Source of the DNA: Peribacillus saganii
GTDB lineage: Bacteria; Bacillota; Bacilli; Bacillales; DSM-1321
Assembly: GCF_003429095.1 (NCBI RefSeq)
Contig: NZ_QVTE01000032.1
Location: 1 to 64,000, forward strand
DNA: 64,000 bases
Direction of reading: 5' to 3'
Shown here: in pieces, positions 7,309-15,098 of the stretch
Layout of the letters: every line of letters starts with the position of its first letter
Position numbering within the stretch: position 1 is the stretch's first letter
The notes under the pieces: generated by a model
Told to the model about the DNA's origin: nothing
Database searches by the model: none
What the model saw: the letters and a program-made list of their open reading frames with translations, nothing else
Program-made: the position numbers and the translations under genes

Positions 7309-8892
7309 TTAGCTAAGCAAACTCCCTTTTAGCCAGGCACGGGGACGGTATGGACCCACCGGAATCTGGATCAAGCTGGTTTTTCCTTTCGAATCAATCC
7401 TATAAAGTTTATCACATTGGTTCGCATCGAATCCTAGCAGTGGATGCCCGCCCATTCCTAAGGCACCTGATACTAAGAGCAGTCGCTGTACAAGAATGCC
7501 AGCTTCCATCTGTTGAATGCGATATCCTCTATAACCGAGTGTCCTTTTGAGATGATCCTTATCTCCAACGACATGAATACAGAGCGGAACCTGAAACAGG
7601 TTCACATTGGGCATTGTTAATCCAAATTGTAAATACTGCCGGTAATCCCCCTCTATTATGCTCTGAAGTGCATGAGCTCTTTTGTTATATGAGTACGCGC
7701 CATTTGGAATTCCCTCAACGTTATAAAAACTTCCATACAAAGAAACACGAGTCTCACCATTCCCAGTTGTTTCGTCAAGGTCATTCTGGTACGAGAAGGA
7801 CGATGCATCTTTTAACAAAATGGATAGTTGTTTTAAACTCACTTTTCCCAATATAAAATCGGTATCAGGAGAATGCCGCTCCCTGCAAACAGACCCGAGA
7901 TCATAAGAGAAGCTTTCGGTAAATGGAAGCAAGATCATCTCCGTACCTATGGAAGAATGTATAATATCTTTTTTATTTATCTCCCCAAATGACTGCGTTG
8001 TTTCATACATTGAGGCTTCATTAAGTTTTTTCAACAGCGGATAATCAATGGCTCTCTTTGAGCGGTTATAGGAAACATGCCTCAACAAAGGCACCTCCCG
8101 GCTCAATTCAGTGGCAGAAATAATCTCTTCCCCCTTAAGATCTATGTCACCACCATTGATAATTCGGTAAATAGATAATGGGAGAACCGCATATACACTT
8201 TCCTCCTGTCCGGATAGCCCAAGCAGATGGTTGATAGACTGATCAAGGAATTGGTAGCATACGCGTGTGAAGAAGCCCATGCTATTGGCCACTTCTAAAA
8301 ATTGCCCGATTAATGCACCTGCATCTAACCCCTGCAGCCGGTATGAAAAATTATTGTATTTATAGAAGTTTTTCCAAAAAACAGTTGAGACGAAAACGGT
8401 GCAAAAACATTGAGAAATATCACAACCATTTCCTAGACTTCTGGACAAGTAGGAGTCATAATTTCCTTCCCGAAGCAAAATGAGGCGATGATGCGCCGCA
8501 TCGTAATGGTAAATTCCCGTTGGGGCGTCCTCCAGCTTTGCATACACATAAATTTCATTAGGATACAACGCCCCTCCTGAAGGAACAAATCTGCGAAGAG
8601 ACTGAGCAAAGCTAACAGCTTGATGCCTGCTTCCCTCGGTTAAAGCGGATTGAGAATATTGAGTAAGCCCGTATACGTACCACAAAAAATGGCCAAGCTC
8701 CGCCAAGCTTGGATTGTATTGAGATTCTCGTTTCTTAAGTGTTAATGGTATATCTGCTGTTAGTGGAATCGATGGTAAACCGCGGTACAGTTTATAGGGA
8801 AGCGGCGCATCTTCCCAATCCACCTGCCAATCTGGCGGAAAGACTTTATCTGTGTCAAAATGCAGATGGCTTAGAAGTGTCTCTAGCTCCAA
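7309..8892 (-). CDS. tandem SagB-type dehydrogenase for TOMM maturation
   Basis: A 527-residue protein with two nitroreductase-like SagB-type domains, about 30-245 and 330-520. The first holds the family motif RFVPSGGALYPNEIYV (101-116); the second has a diverged equivalent (SLYGSFYNVEGIPNGAYSY). By family, SagB/McbC enzymes use FMN to oxidise azolines made by the cyclodehydratase into thiazoles and oxazoles. The start is TTG at 8892, with AGGAGG 7 nt upstream, 22 bp after the YcaO gene stop. It is the last gene of the operon. The diverged second domain may be structural rather than catalytic. Confidence 0.85.
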   Translation of the reverse strand: MELETLLSHLHFDTDKVFPPDWQVDWEDAPLPYKLYRGLPSIPLTADIPLTLKKRESQYNPSLAELGHFLWYVYGLTQYSQSALTEGSRHQAVSFAQSLRRFVPSGGALYPNEIYVYAKLEDAPTGIYHYDAAHHRLILLREGNYDSYLSRSLGNGCDISQCFCTVFVSTVFWKNFYKYNNFSYRLQGLDAGALIGQFLEVANSMGFFTRVCYQFLDQSINHLLGLSGQEESVYAVLPLSIYRIINGGDIDLKGEEIISATELSREVPLLRHVSYNRSKRAIDYPLLKKLNEASMYETTQSFGEINKKDIIHSSIGTEMILLPFTESFSYDLGSVCRERHSPDTDFILGKVSLKQLSILLKDASSFSYQNDLDETTGNGETRVSLYGSFYNVEGIPNGAYSYNKRAHALQSIIEGDYRQYLQFGLTMPNVNLFQVPLCIHVVGDKDHLKRTLGYRGYRIQQMEAGILVQRLLLVSGALGMGGHPLLGFDANQCDKLYRIDSKGKTSLIQIPVGPYRPRAWLKGSLLS

Positions 8893-8914
8893 TCTTTTGC
8901 CTCCTACTCTTCAA

Positions 8915-10855
8915 TTATGGGAATGGATGGGGATAGGGATTAAGCTGTTCATACGATAATGGCTGCTTCATAAAACCGAGTTTCATCGGTACCTCCAGTA
9001 CCCTCTCCAGACCTTTCACACGGATAAGATGATGGCCAAATGTCATCGGCAGCATTCCTGGAATCAATACCTTTACGCAAGTTAATCCATTCCGTGCGGT
9101 TATAGGTGTTGACTGATCCACTACAATGACCTCAAGGTTTAACTCGCGAAACTTCTGGAGAATTTCTTGAAGATCATCCTTCAGGTCTGTGTACTTCGTT
9201 GCCGGCTTGAATTCCTCAGCAAACGTACGTAAAGGACGTTGATCATCCAATAAAAAATTCAATCTCTCCTCTGCTTCTGGCAGACCGTAGAGTAAACCAT
9301 GGTCCTCCATGCTACGTACTGCGAACGGGTCTTGCAGCATGCCTTCATATTTCTTTCGATTTTGTTCCAATTTTTCATCATCTCTAAACATCATTCCTGC
9401 AAGCTCGTAAATTGTGCTTTTTACAGCCCTTACAGGGTCAGGATTAGCTCCGGCTGCACAAATGAGATTTAAACCCTTGGATTTTCTGTTTTTAGCCACT
9501 GCCCAGACACTTGGAATTCCATGTTCCATCGTTGAATTGAATATATGAATGTCATATCCCGCCACCTCACATAAACGGTCGACCATCAGATCCAATTCTG
9601 TATCGTTAGCAGATCTAAGGTCAAGGCGACGAAGAGGAAGCCTGGCATACCAGGTTAACAAGAAGGAATCTCGCTCAACAACCTCCATAATAGCATGGAA
9701 AATAGCTTCCTCTAATCTCCCACCTAAAGCACATCCGTTGGAGGTTTCATAAACAAAGCCCTCCCCATAGCCCAAGCTGTAATAGGCTAGCAACTCCGGC
9801 ACAAGGAGAGGACGTTTTTGTAAAAATGAATACCCCCATACCCAATTCATTGGATCATCAGGATGAAATGGTTTAAACGGAAAATGAGGTTTTTGATATT
9901 GATCCTCTTCATGTAAACCTGTTCTTTCAGGGTTTAGTGCTATTTTCTCCAAGTTGCGGTAACTATCACGAACTGCCTTCCTTTTGCCTCGAGGCTCGAT
10001 TCCGCAATATCGCTCCAAACCTTCCAAGATAGCAGTTAACTCGCTCAATTGATAAGAATGAGACCTTCCTGCAACTCCCTCATCCGCTCCAAACAGCGGC
10101 ATGTTCACTAAAACATCAGCAAACGGCAGCCTCAAATCCTGCATTTTCCCATTCATGATCCCAGTACGATAATCAAGATAGTCTTTTGCTAGTACTGTTT
10201 TTAATTCATCCATCGAACGGCAGCGATAGCCACCCCCATTTATTTTAGGACTGGATTCTAACCTGATCCGAGCCAATTCCGATGTATCCTCAGGTAACGA
10301 ACTGCATAACGGGCACAATGGATCTGGCAAGAAAAGATGACTAAAGTTCGTCAACGTTCTCAGGTGAGTAATATATATTTTTTCTTCTAAGTTGCTGGAT
10401 TCTCCTTGAAGAACCCTCTGCACTTCGTTACATATCAACATTGACATTTGCAATAGGCCCGTTCGTGATGCCCATGCATCTCGCAGTATACTTTCTCCTG
10501 CTGAAAATCTAAGCTGAAACTCCCACATTTCTTGGCGATCAGGCCCAGCCATAACTCTCCTTCTATCAGCACAGCGAGAGCATCCAGGTGTATCTGGACG
10601 TACCAATGGACCAATTATTCCTTCCCCAAATGAAACGAAACCTCGAAGCCACGGTATACCTGTGACCCTATATCTTTCTTCCGCTTTTTGATGAACTGTC
10701 GGATGCCATGCATCGTGCAGCACCAGAGCTAATTCTGTTGCCTCTGGAATTTCCTCTAATGCACCTAGCCGCTTTACAAGATAATTACCGGACAATTGCT
10801 CATGGACAAAATCCGCTAATAAACCCTGTCCATCAATTAGAATATCGGCAGCCAT
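8915..10855 (-). CDS. fused E1-like/YcaO cyclodehydratase for TOMM maturation
   Basis: A 646-residue fusion. Residues 1 to about 195 are an E1-like partner region with two CxxC pairs (about 92-95 and 181-184) that probably bind one zinc. The remainder is a SagD-type YcaO domain, with glutamate-rich ATP-site motifs in ELTAILEGLERY and AIMEVVERD. The C-terminus ends in alternating prolines (PYPHPFP), the PxPxP tail typical of TOMM YcaO enzymes. By family it uses ATP to cyclise Cys and Ser/Thr of the precursor core to azolines. The start chosen is the second ATG, which overlaps the upstream stop as TAATG and has AGGAGG at a normal distance; the first ATG is too close. Confidence 0.9.
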   Translation of the reverse strand: MAADILIDGQGLLADFVHEQLSGNYLVKRLGALEEIPEATELALVLHDAWHPTVHQKAEERYRVTGIPWLRGFVSFGEGIIGPLVRPDTPGCSRCADRRRVMAGPDRQEMWEFQLRFSAGESILRDAWASRTGLLQMSMLICNEVQRVLQGESSNLEEKIYITHLRTLTNFSHLFLPDPLCPLCSSLPEDTSELARIRLESSPKINGGGYRCRSMDELKTVLAKDYLDYRTGIMNGKMQDLRLPFADVLVNMPLFGADEGVAGRSHSYQLSELTAILEGLERYCGIEPRGKRKAVRDSYRNLEKIALNPERTGLHEEDQYQKPHFPFKPFHPDDPMNWVWGYSFLQKRPLLVPELLAYYSLGYGEGFVYETSNGCALGGRLEEAIFHAIMEVVERDSFLLTWYARLPLRRLDLRSANDTELDLMVDRLCEVAGYDIHIFNSTMEHGIPSVWAVAKNRKSKGLNLICAAGANPDPVRAVKSTIYELAGMMFRDDEKLEQNRKKYEGMLQDPFAVRSMEDHGLLYGLPEAEERLNFLLDDQRPLRTFAEEFKPATKYTDLKDDLQEILQKFRELNLEVIVVDQSTPITARNGLTCVKVLIPGMLPMTFGHHLIRVKGLERVLEVPMKLGFMKQPLSYEQLNPYPHPFP

Positions 10856-12816
10856 TAGCATTCCTCCTCTCGTACCTGTACACCAAACACTCCTGCCAGT
10901 TCCTTTTTTAAAAAAGGTTCGAACGCAAGATCATAAACGAATAGCCGTTTGCTGTTTTGGTTTAGGACTTGAATGGAAGATTGTAATAGTTCCCATTGTG
11001 ACATGTCATCAAAAGAGGGGATTTCCAGTTTGGTTTCCTTTTTTTGAAGAAAACCCGCTGACACTATCTCTTGCCTCACTTCGGAATTCACCTGGTTTTC
11101 AGTGTCCAATAGCGATAGCAGCAATGCATTTCGTAATGCCAATGTTAGATTTAAACCTGCCCTTGTGTACCAACGACCATTCGATCTAACCGATATGACG
11201 GGGAATCCAGCTATATCCTCCCTCAAACCTATTGTCGGTGGACCGTTCAAGGTAGTCAGAGCATTTAAATAATATCTGCATTGCTGATCGCCTATTGATC
11301 CTAGCTGCAAATAAAAAATCTTATTTAGTAGATCAACCGTTCCTTTTCTCAATTCTTCGTCTAAATATCTTTGAAGCCCTCGACAAACACCCTCTGCAAT
11401 GGATTCACCTGCACCGATGCCTATAAATCCCTCTGGTATGTTCGCACCGGCCTTATCTTTCTGATTTTTAAATGCCTGAGCATGTAAATCTATCATTTTG
11501 GAAACATACATTTCAATACCCGTCAGCCCGGCATCTCTTTTTGCTTCCACATGTGTAAGGCCAGCACAGACAATTTCTGGAAGAATCTCTGCCGGTCCCT
11601 CCGACACCGGGTTAACTGCTTGAACATAGCATTGTGCAATTGGAAGCTGTGCCAGATTTCGTTCCTCCCAGGTATGGAAAATACCACACTGCTTGGAAGT
11701 TAACCGACTGAAGTATTCCAATAATTTTTTCGGCTGGTCATTTCTGATTAATTCCTGTTTGATCCTAAAAACAAGATCTTCAACCAGTGTGGGCGTAATA
11801 CTTCTAGCCGTAACCAACGGGTGTGTGATGAATGATAACCAATCACCTTCCAGCGTTTCAAGATCAAGCAGGTAAATCTGATTCCCTTGATTTGACTGTG
11901 CTATTCCTGTAGCATTTTTAAAAAATTCGAATACAGTGACATTTGCCAGTAACGATACTGCGGTTGAAGAAAAGACTTGAGGCTCTCGTTCTCCTTGTAC
12001 TGCAGTTTGATGGATGCGGCGCCATGCGGACTCCCAGCATCCATCCGATTCCGGATGAACAACTGGGCCAGCGAGCCCCGTTTGTTCCAAACACATGCCA
12101 GGTATAAATGATTTCCTCTCCTCTTTGCAAACCTGATTAAGACTCCTCAGTTCATTTATATTTCCGTCCTGTGAAACATACAGTATCCAATCATATGGCT
12201 GCACAGCTTCTCTCCAAAAACTTCTCCCTGGCGCTTTTTGAAAGTGTACCTCCTCTATCTCAACTTCGGAATCCGCCTTGCTGGCATTCTTCATTAATTC
12301 ATTCAGCCGCGGCCGATTTGTAGGAATGGAATCCGTTATCATGAAATGAAATTTAGGCAATCCTGACTCGACTAATGCAGAAACCAATGAAAGCATGAAG
12401 GGGCCAGCGCCGACAGCCAGAACTTTAGCCTGTCGGTACTTTTGAAAATGATACGCACCGGATTCCACAAAATTCTCAATAAATTCAATTTGCGATGCAT
12501 ATTTTTCAAGAACATGACTATCTAACTGATGCGGAGTGTCCTTGCTTATATCGCGTACAAAGCCCTGCTGGTACAATATTTCTCCAATCTGATATACCCT
12601 TTCTCGATACGGTGCCGTTAACCCCTCGGTTAAATCTCCCAATGTTTGCTCTCCGTTGAACAATGGCATCAATTTTTCTATCCACTGATAGATTGTGTTA
12701 CCTTCCATTCGAAATGAGCTTAAGTTATTTCTGAAATACACACCTCCCTTTGGATCAGGGAGAAAAAATGTATCCCTTTTAGCTTTCAATCGTGCTGACG
12801 AGTTAAGTTTGGTCAT
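10855..12816 (-). CDS. ThiF-like TOMM maturation protein (heterocycloanthracin type)
   Basis: A 653-residue protein of the putative thiazole-containing bacteriocin maturation family found beside heterocycloanthracin-type YcaO and SagB genes. Residues about 15-90 look like a winged-helix peptide-binding (RRE-like) domain. Around 130-160 there is a degenerate ThiF/E1 nucleotide-binding loop (VLAVGAGPF). The expected role is to bind the precursor leader and present it to the cyclodehydratase. AGGAGG lies 7 nt before the ATG. Its stop overlaps the YcaO start by one base (TAATG), so the two are probably translationally coupled. No adenylation active site is evident, so it is probably a scaffold rather than an enzyme. 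Confidence 0.85.
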   Translation of the reverse strand: MTKLNSSARLKAKRDTFFLPDPKGGVYFRNNLSSFRMEGNTIYQWIEKLMPLFNGEQTLGDLTEGLTAPYRERVYQIGEILYQQGFVRDISKDTPHQLDSHVLEKYASQIEFIENFVESGAYHFQKYRQAKVLAVGAGPFMLSLVSALVESGLPKFHFMITDSIPTNRPRLNELMKNASKADSEVEIEEVHFQKAPGRSFWREAVQPYDWILYVSQDGNINELRSLNQVCKEERKSFIPGMCLEQTGLAGPVVHPESDGCWESAWRRIHQTAVQGEREPQVFSSTAVSLLANVTVFEFFKNATGIAQSNQGNQIYLLDLETLEGDWLSFITHPLVTARSITPTLVEDLVFRIKQELIRNDQPKKLLEYFSRLTSKQCGIFHTWEERNLAQLPIAQCYVQAVNPVSEGPAEILPEIVCAGLTHVEAKRDAGLTGIEMYVSKMIDLHAQAFKNQKDKAGANIPEGFIGIGAGESIAEGVCRGLQRYLDEELRKGTVDLLNKIFYLQLGSIGDQQCRYYLNALTTLNGPPTIGLREDIAGFPVISVRSNGRWYTRAGLNLTLALRNALLLSLLDTENQVNSEVRQEIVSAGFLQKKETKLEIPSFDDMSQWELLQSSIQVLNQNSKRLFVYDLAFEPFLKKELAGVFGVQVREEEC

Positions 12817-12905
12817 TCAGCCCCTCCTTATTCTAAACATTACTAGTTATGCACTATCATGTTATGTACGCTTATTTGTCCATTATGATTAACCCTAAAA
12901 GAAGA

Positions 12906-12932
12906 GCCCCTGCATCACGGCATACAGGGGGC
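12906..12932 (-). terminator. hairpin between precursor and maturation genes
   Basis: GCCCCCTG / CAGGGGC stem (one bulge) with a 12-nt loop, T-rich on both outer sides. It lies between the precursor stop and the ThiF-like gene on the same strand. A partly read-through terminator here would give more precursor mRNA than enzyme mRNA, as in many RiPP operons. Confidence 0.65.
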
Positions 12933-12968
12933 ATTTTTTTTATCATAAAATCTTTTTTTCGTTGAGAA

Positions 12969-13217
12969 TTACCAACCACCCCAACAGTTGTAACAGCTAT
13001 AACAGCTATAACAGCTGTAACAGTTATAACAACGATAACCGCCACAACGATAGCCTCCGCATCGGTAGCCTCCACAACGGTAGCCTCCGCAACGGTAGCC
13101 TCCACAACGACCGCCATACTGGCGCATGTCTTGGCTGTTATCATCTATAGGCATTAAATCACCAACTTGGAAATTATCCATTCCTAAAGACTGAAGATCA
13201 TTTTGAAAATTGTACAT
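12969..13217 (-). CDS. TOMM (heterocycloanthracin-like) precursor peptide
   Basis: An 82-residue precursor. The leader (1-36) is acidic and polar, begins MYNFQNDLQSLGMDNFQVGD and ends in QYGG. The core (37-82) is five RCGGY units, then RCYNC, three YSC units, YNC and WGGW: 11 cysteines and 3 serines. Cys can become thiazole and Ser oxazole. A perfect AGGAGAGG lies 5 nt before the ATG at 13217; a longer frame to 13280 lacks such a site. It is first in the operon, ahead of the ThiF-like, YcaO and SagB genes. The repeat-rich core resembles heterocycloanthracins (Gly/Cys repeats), with a tail reminiscent of sonorensin-type Cys repeats. No convincing sigma-A promoter was found upstream. Confidence 0.88.
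   Translation of the reverse strand: MYNFQNDLQSLGMDNFQVGDLMPIDDNSQDMRQYGGRCGGYRCGGYRCGGYRCGGYRCGGYRCYNCYSCYSCYSCYNCWGGW
13035..13109 (-). repeat. 15-bp tandem repeat encoding RCGGY units
   Basis: Five 15-bp units with few substitutions, in frame within the TOMM precursor. Each encodes Arg-Cys-Gly-Gly-Tyr. The near identity suggests recent expansion, so unit number may vary between strains. It has no spacers and is not a CRISPR. Confidence 0.9.
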
Positions 13218-13531
13218 TTTTTCCTCTCCTCTGTTTTTAATAACAGGTACATAACAAGAGTTTAAACGAAGGAAATTCATCAGTTCTGTAAACTGCCAAC
13301 CGATACTACGTATACTCTCTTCAACAAATTATGATTCTTGTTAGGTCAGTGTTACTGATTTAACAGCCTATTTCATGCTGTGGTACTGTGGCTTCATTAC
13401 AGTAAGTTCTGAAAGTAAGTTTCAAGAAGCATAGAAATGATTATTACATACACGGACGGAAACTCTAAAAAGAACAAACACCGGCTCAGTATTTCGAGTT
13501 GTGAGTCTGGTTAAAATGTGGTCAAAAACCA
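13218..13531. other. intergenic region upstream of the precursor gene
   Basis: About 310 bp that should contain the TOMM promoter. I found no clear sigma-A pair. A TCATAAT followed 13 nt later by TATACGTA (minus strand, around 13296-13337) vaguely recalls a sigma-E site but the spacing is off. No other gene is visible. Confidence 0.4.
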
Positions 13532-13540
13532 TTAATGGAA

Positions 13541-13569
13541 GGACCCCCAACCAAATTGGTTGAGAGCCC
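13541..13569 (-). terminator. rpsI-type hairpin downstream of the YjcZ-like gene
   Basis: GGACCCCCAACC, AAATT, GGTTGAGAGCCC on the plus strand is the same stem layout as at 7115-7149 and 14103-14140. No T-run follows on the minus strand, so it may be a weak terminator or just a relic. No rpsI coding remnant is visible beside it. Confidence 0.5.
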
Positions 13570-13710
13570 ATTGTATTTTTACTGAAAAGTTAAAAGACAA
13601 GATACCTTCTGATCTATTTTTTAAAGCAGGAACATAAACAAAAAGAAAACCAATCCACCTGAGATAGTAGATAGGCTTTTTGGTAAAAAGGGAATGTAAC
13701 TCGGGGTGAT

Positions 13711-13831
13711 TTAATAGCCACCTCCCCAGTAGGAAGCTCCTACAATACAGAATAAATAGGACTACGATTAATACAAAACCGCAGCCGCCGCCATTACCGT
13801 AACCGCCATAGCCTCCTCCGCAATATCCCAT
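13711..13831 (-). pseudogene. frameshifted YjcZ-type tiny membrane protein gene
   Basis: The start (ATG 13831, AAGGGGGAG 9 nt upstream) gives MGYCGGGYGGYGNGGG then GFVLIVVLFIL, the hallmark of the YjcZ family of small glycine-rich sporulation membrane proteins. The frame then breaks near 13757-13760. Shifting frame restores IVGASYWGGGY and a stop at 13711-13713, the normal family ending. The span of 121 nt is not a multiple of three, so about 2 nt are missing or 1 is extra. The unbroken frame would run on to 13532 with unrelated sequence. It is either a real pseudogene or a sequencing error. A sigma-G-like promoter lies upstream. Confidence 0.75.
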
Positions 13832-13855
13832 ATAGCGACTCCCCCTTCACCTTAG

Positions 13856-13884
13856 TAATATGGGGTTTGATGAATGAAATATTG
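13856..13884 (-). promoter_or_regulatory. predicted sigma-G-like promoter of the YjcZ-type gene
   Basis: Minus strand CAATA (13884-13880), 17-nt spacer, CATATTA (13862-13856). The -10 is identical to the gerD sigma-G site and the -35 differs in one base. Forespore expression fits what is known of YjcZ-type genes. Confidence 0.5.
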
Positions 13885-13942
13885 GTAAAGGCAGATCACG
13901 ATAGCAAGCCTATTTTTTAAAAACTTCTACACTCAAATATTT

Positions 13943-13981
13943 TTAATTAAAAATCCTTAACAGGCTATGTGTTAAGGATTT
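13943..13981 (-). terminator. hairpin with T-run, no assigned gene
   Basis: Perfect 11-bp stem AAATCCTTAAC / GTTAAGGATTT with a 9-nt loop, followed on the minus strand by TTTTAATTAAAAA. It lies between rpsI and the YjcZ-type gene. It may be a backup terminator for rpsI or a relic of lost DNA. The remaining sequence from 13885 to 14102 shows nothing else recognisable. Confidence 0.6.
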
Positions 13982-14102
13982 GCCAAAAGGAAAAAATAAA
14001 GTGTTTTATGGAGGTAATTCAAAGAACTTCCATTTTGAGATAAACTTCTCTTTTAAAAATACATTACAGCTATAAATTGGGATCAAAAGCATTTTTTAAG
14101 AA

Positions 14103-14140
14103 TAAAAAAAGACCCCCAGCCAAAATGACTGAGAGTCTTT
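14103..14140 (-). terminator. rpsI terminator
   Basis: Minus strand AAAGACTCTCAGTCATTTTG then GCTGGGGGTCTTT and a T-run; the stem uses several G-U pairs. It begins 11 bp after the rpsI stop. Three related hairpins occur at 5985, 7115 and 13541. Confidence 0.9.
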
Positions 14141-14151
14141 GAAAGCGAGAA

Positions 14152-14544
14152 TTAACGCTTTGAGAACTGAGGTGCACGACGAGCGCCTTTAAGACCGTAT
14201 TTTTTACGTTCTTTCATACGAGCGTCACGTGTTAATAGTCCAGCTGTTTTTAAAGTTGGACGGTATTCTGGATCAGCAAGAAGCAATGCACGAGCGATAC
14301 CGTGACGGATTGCGCCTGCCTGGCCAGTGTATCCACCGCCATTAACGCTAACAAGAGCGTCGTAATTTCCAGTAGTTTCAGTAGCTACTAGTGGTTGCTT
14401 TACAACTTCACGTAAAGCTTCGAATGGGATATAATCTTCAATTTCACGTCCGTTAATGATGATGCGGCCTTCGCCAGGTACTAAACGTACACGAGCAACT
14501 GAGCTCTTGCGGCGGCCAGTGCCATAATATTGAACTTGTGCCAA
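14152..14544 (-). CDS. rpsI: 30S ribosomal protein S9
   Basis: A 130-residue S9 protein of the small-subunit head. The start ([20 protein letters not shown]) and the extended C-terminal tail ending in QFSKR, which reaches toward the P-site tRNA, match B. subtilis along the whole length. It is co-transcribed with rplM, 21 bp upstream. The gene is intact, but a decayed copy of its last codons and terminator lies at 7115-7211. This suggests the present 3' end was supplied by an inserted element. Confidence 0.97.
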   Translation of the reverse strand: MAQVQYYGTGRRKSSVARVRLVPGEGRIIINGREIEDYIPFEALREVVKQPLVATETTGNYDALVSVNGGGYTGQAGAIRHGIARALLLADPEYRPTLKTAGLLTRDARMKERKKYGLKGARRAPQFSKR

Positions 14545-14565
14545 GATAGTTTACCTCCTTATTGA

Positions 14566-15003
14566 TTATCCGCGTAATTCGTATACTTCAGGCTGTTGAG
14601 CTTGTTGCTTGTGCTCGCTGCCAGCATATACGTGTAGTTTTTTGAACATTTGACGTCCTAGAGAGTTCTTTGGAAGCATGCCTTTGATAGCAAGTTCAAG
14701 CATTCTCTCAGGATAGTTAGTGCGCATTTCAAGAGCTGTTCTTGTTTTAAGACCACCAGCATATTGACTGTGACGGTAGTAGATCTTGTCATTCAATTTC
14801 TTACCTGTCAAATGGATCTTTGATGCATTAATGATGATTACGTGATCACCAGTGTCTACGTTTGGTGTAAATGTTGGTTTGTTTTTACCGCGTAAAATAG
14901 CTGCTACTTCGCTAGCAAGACGGCCAAGTGTTTGGCCTTCTGCGTCGATAACATACCACTTACGTTCAACTTCATTTGCTTTCGCCATAAATGTTGTACG
15001 CAT
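14566..15003 (-). CDS. rplM: 50S ribosomal protein L13
   Basis: A 145-residue L13, an early assembly protein of the large subunit. The start [16 protein letters not shown] matches B. subtilis, which also keeps an MRTT extension before the second Met; AGGAGGG lies upstream. It is the first gene of the rplM-rpsI unit. A consensus sigma-A promoter (15099-15127) and an RNA leader hairpin (15049-15078) precede it, so it does not depend on read-through from truA. L13 is known to control this operon through the leader in Bacillus. Confidence 0.97.
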   Translation of the reverse strand: MRTTFMAKANEVERKWYVIDAEGQTLGRLASEVAAILRGKNKPTFTPNVDTGDHVIIINASKIHLTGKKLNDKIYYRHSQYAGGLKTRTALEMRTNYPERMLELAIKGMLPKNSLGRQMFKKLHVYAGSEHKQQAQQPEVYELRG

Positions 15004-15048
15004 GATTACCCTCCTAAAAAAAGTTCAATGGTTATATTTATTTTCAAT

Positions 15049-15078
15049 CACAATAAGACTTCCGGGGCCTATCGTGGG
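15049..15078 (-). ncRNA. L13 leader-type RNA hairpin
   Basis: Minus strand CACGATA pairs with TATTGTG around an inner AGGCCCCGGAAGTCT loop, between the promoter and rplM. The position and conserved-looking core fit the ribosomal protein leader family known upstream of rplM in Bacillus. A covariance-model search would confirm it. Confidence 0.6.
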
Positions 15079-15098
15079 ATTAAAATACATACCATATT

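Noticed and set aside
13035-13109. Short tandem repeats resembling a CRISPR
   Set aside because: The 15-bp units are contiguous without spacers and encode RCGGY in frame.
12872-13150. Repetitive frames on both strands across the precursor core
   Set aside because: They arise from the 15-bp tandem repeat read out of frame; only the frame from 13217 has a ribosome-binding site and a TOMM leader.
13218-13440. TGAAAC and TCATAAT boxes as promoters of the TOMM precursor
   Set aside because: Neither has a proper partner box at the right distance (TGAAAC is 17 nt from TGTA; TCATAAT is 13 nt from TATACGTA).
13532-13831. 99-codon protein starting with the YjcZ motif
   Set aside because: The last two thirds are read-through after a frameshift; shifting frame restores the normal family ending at 13711.
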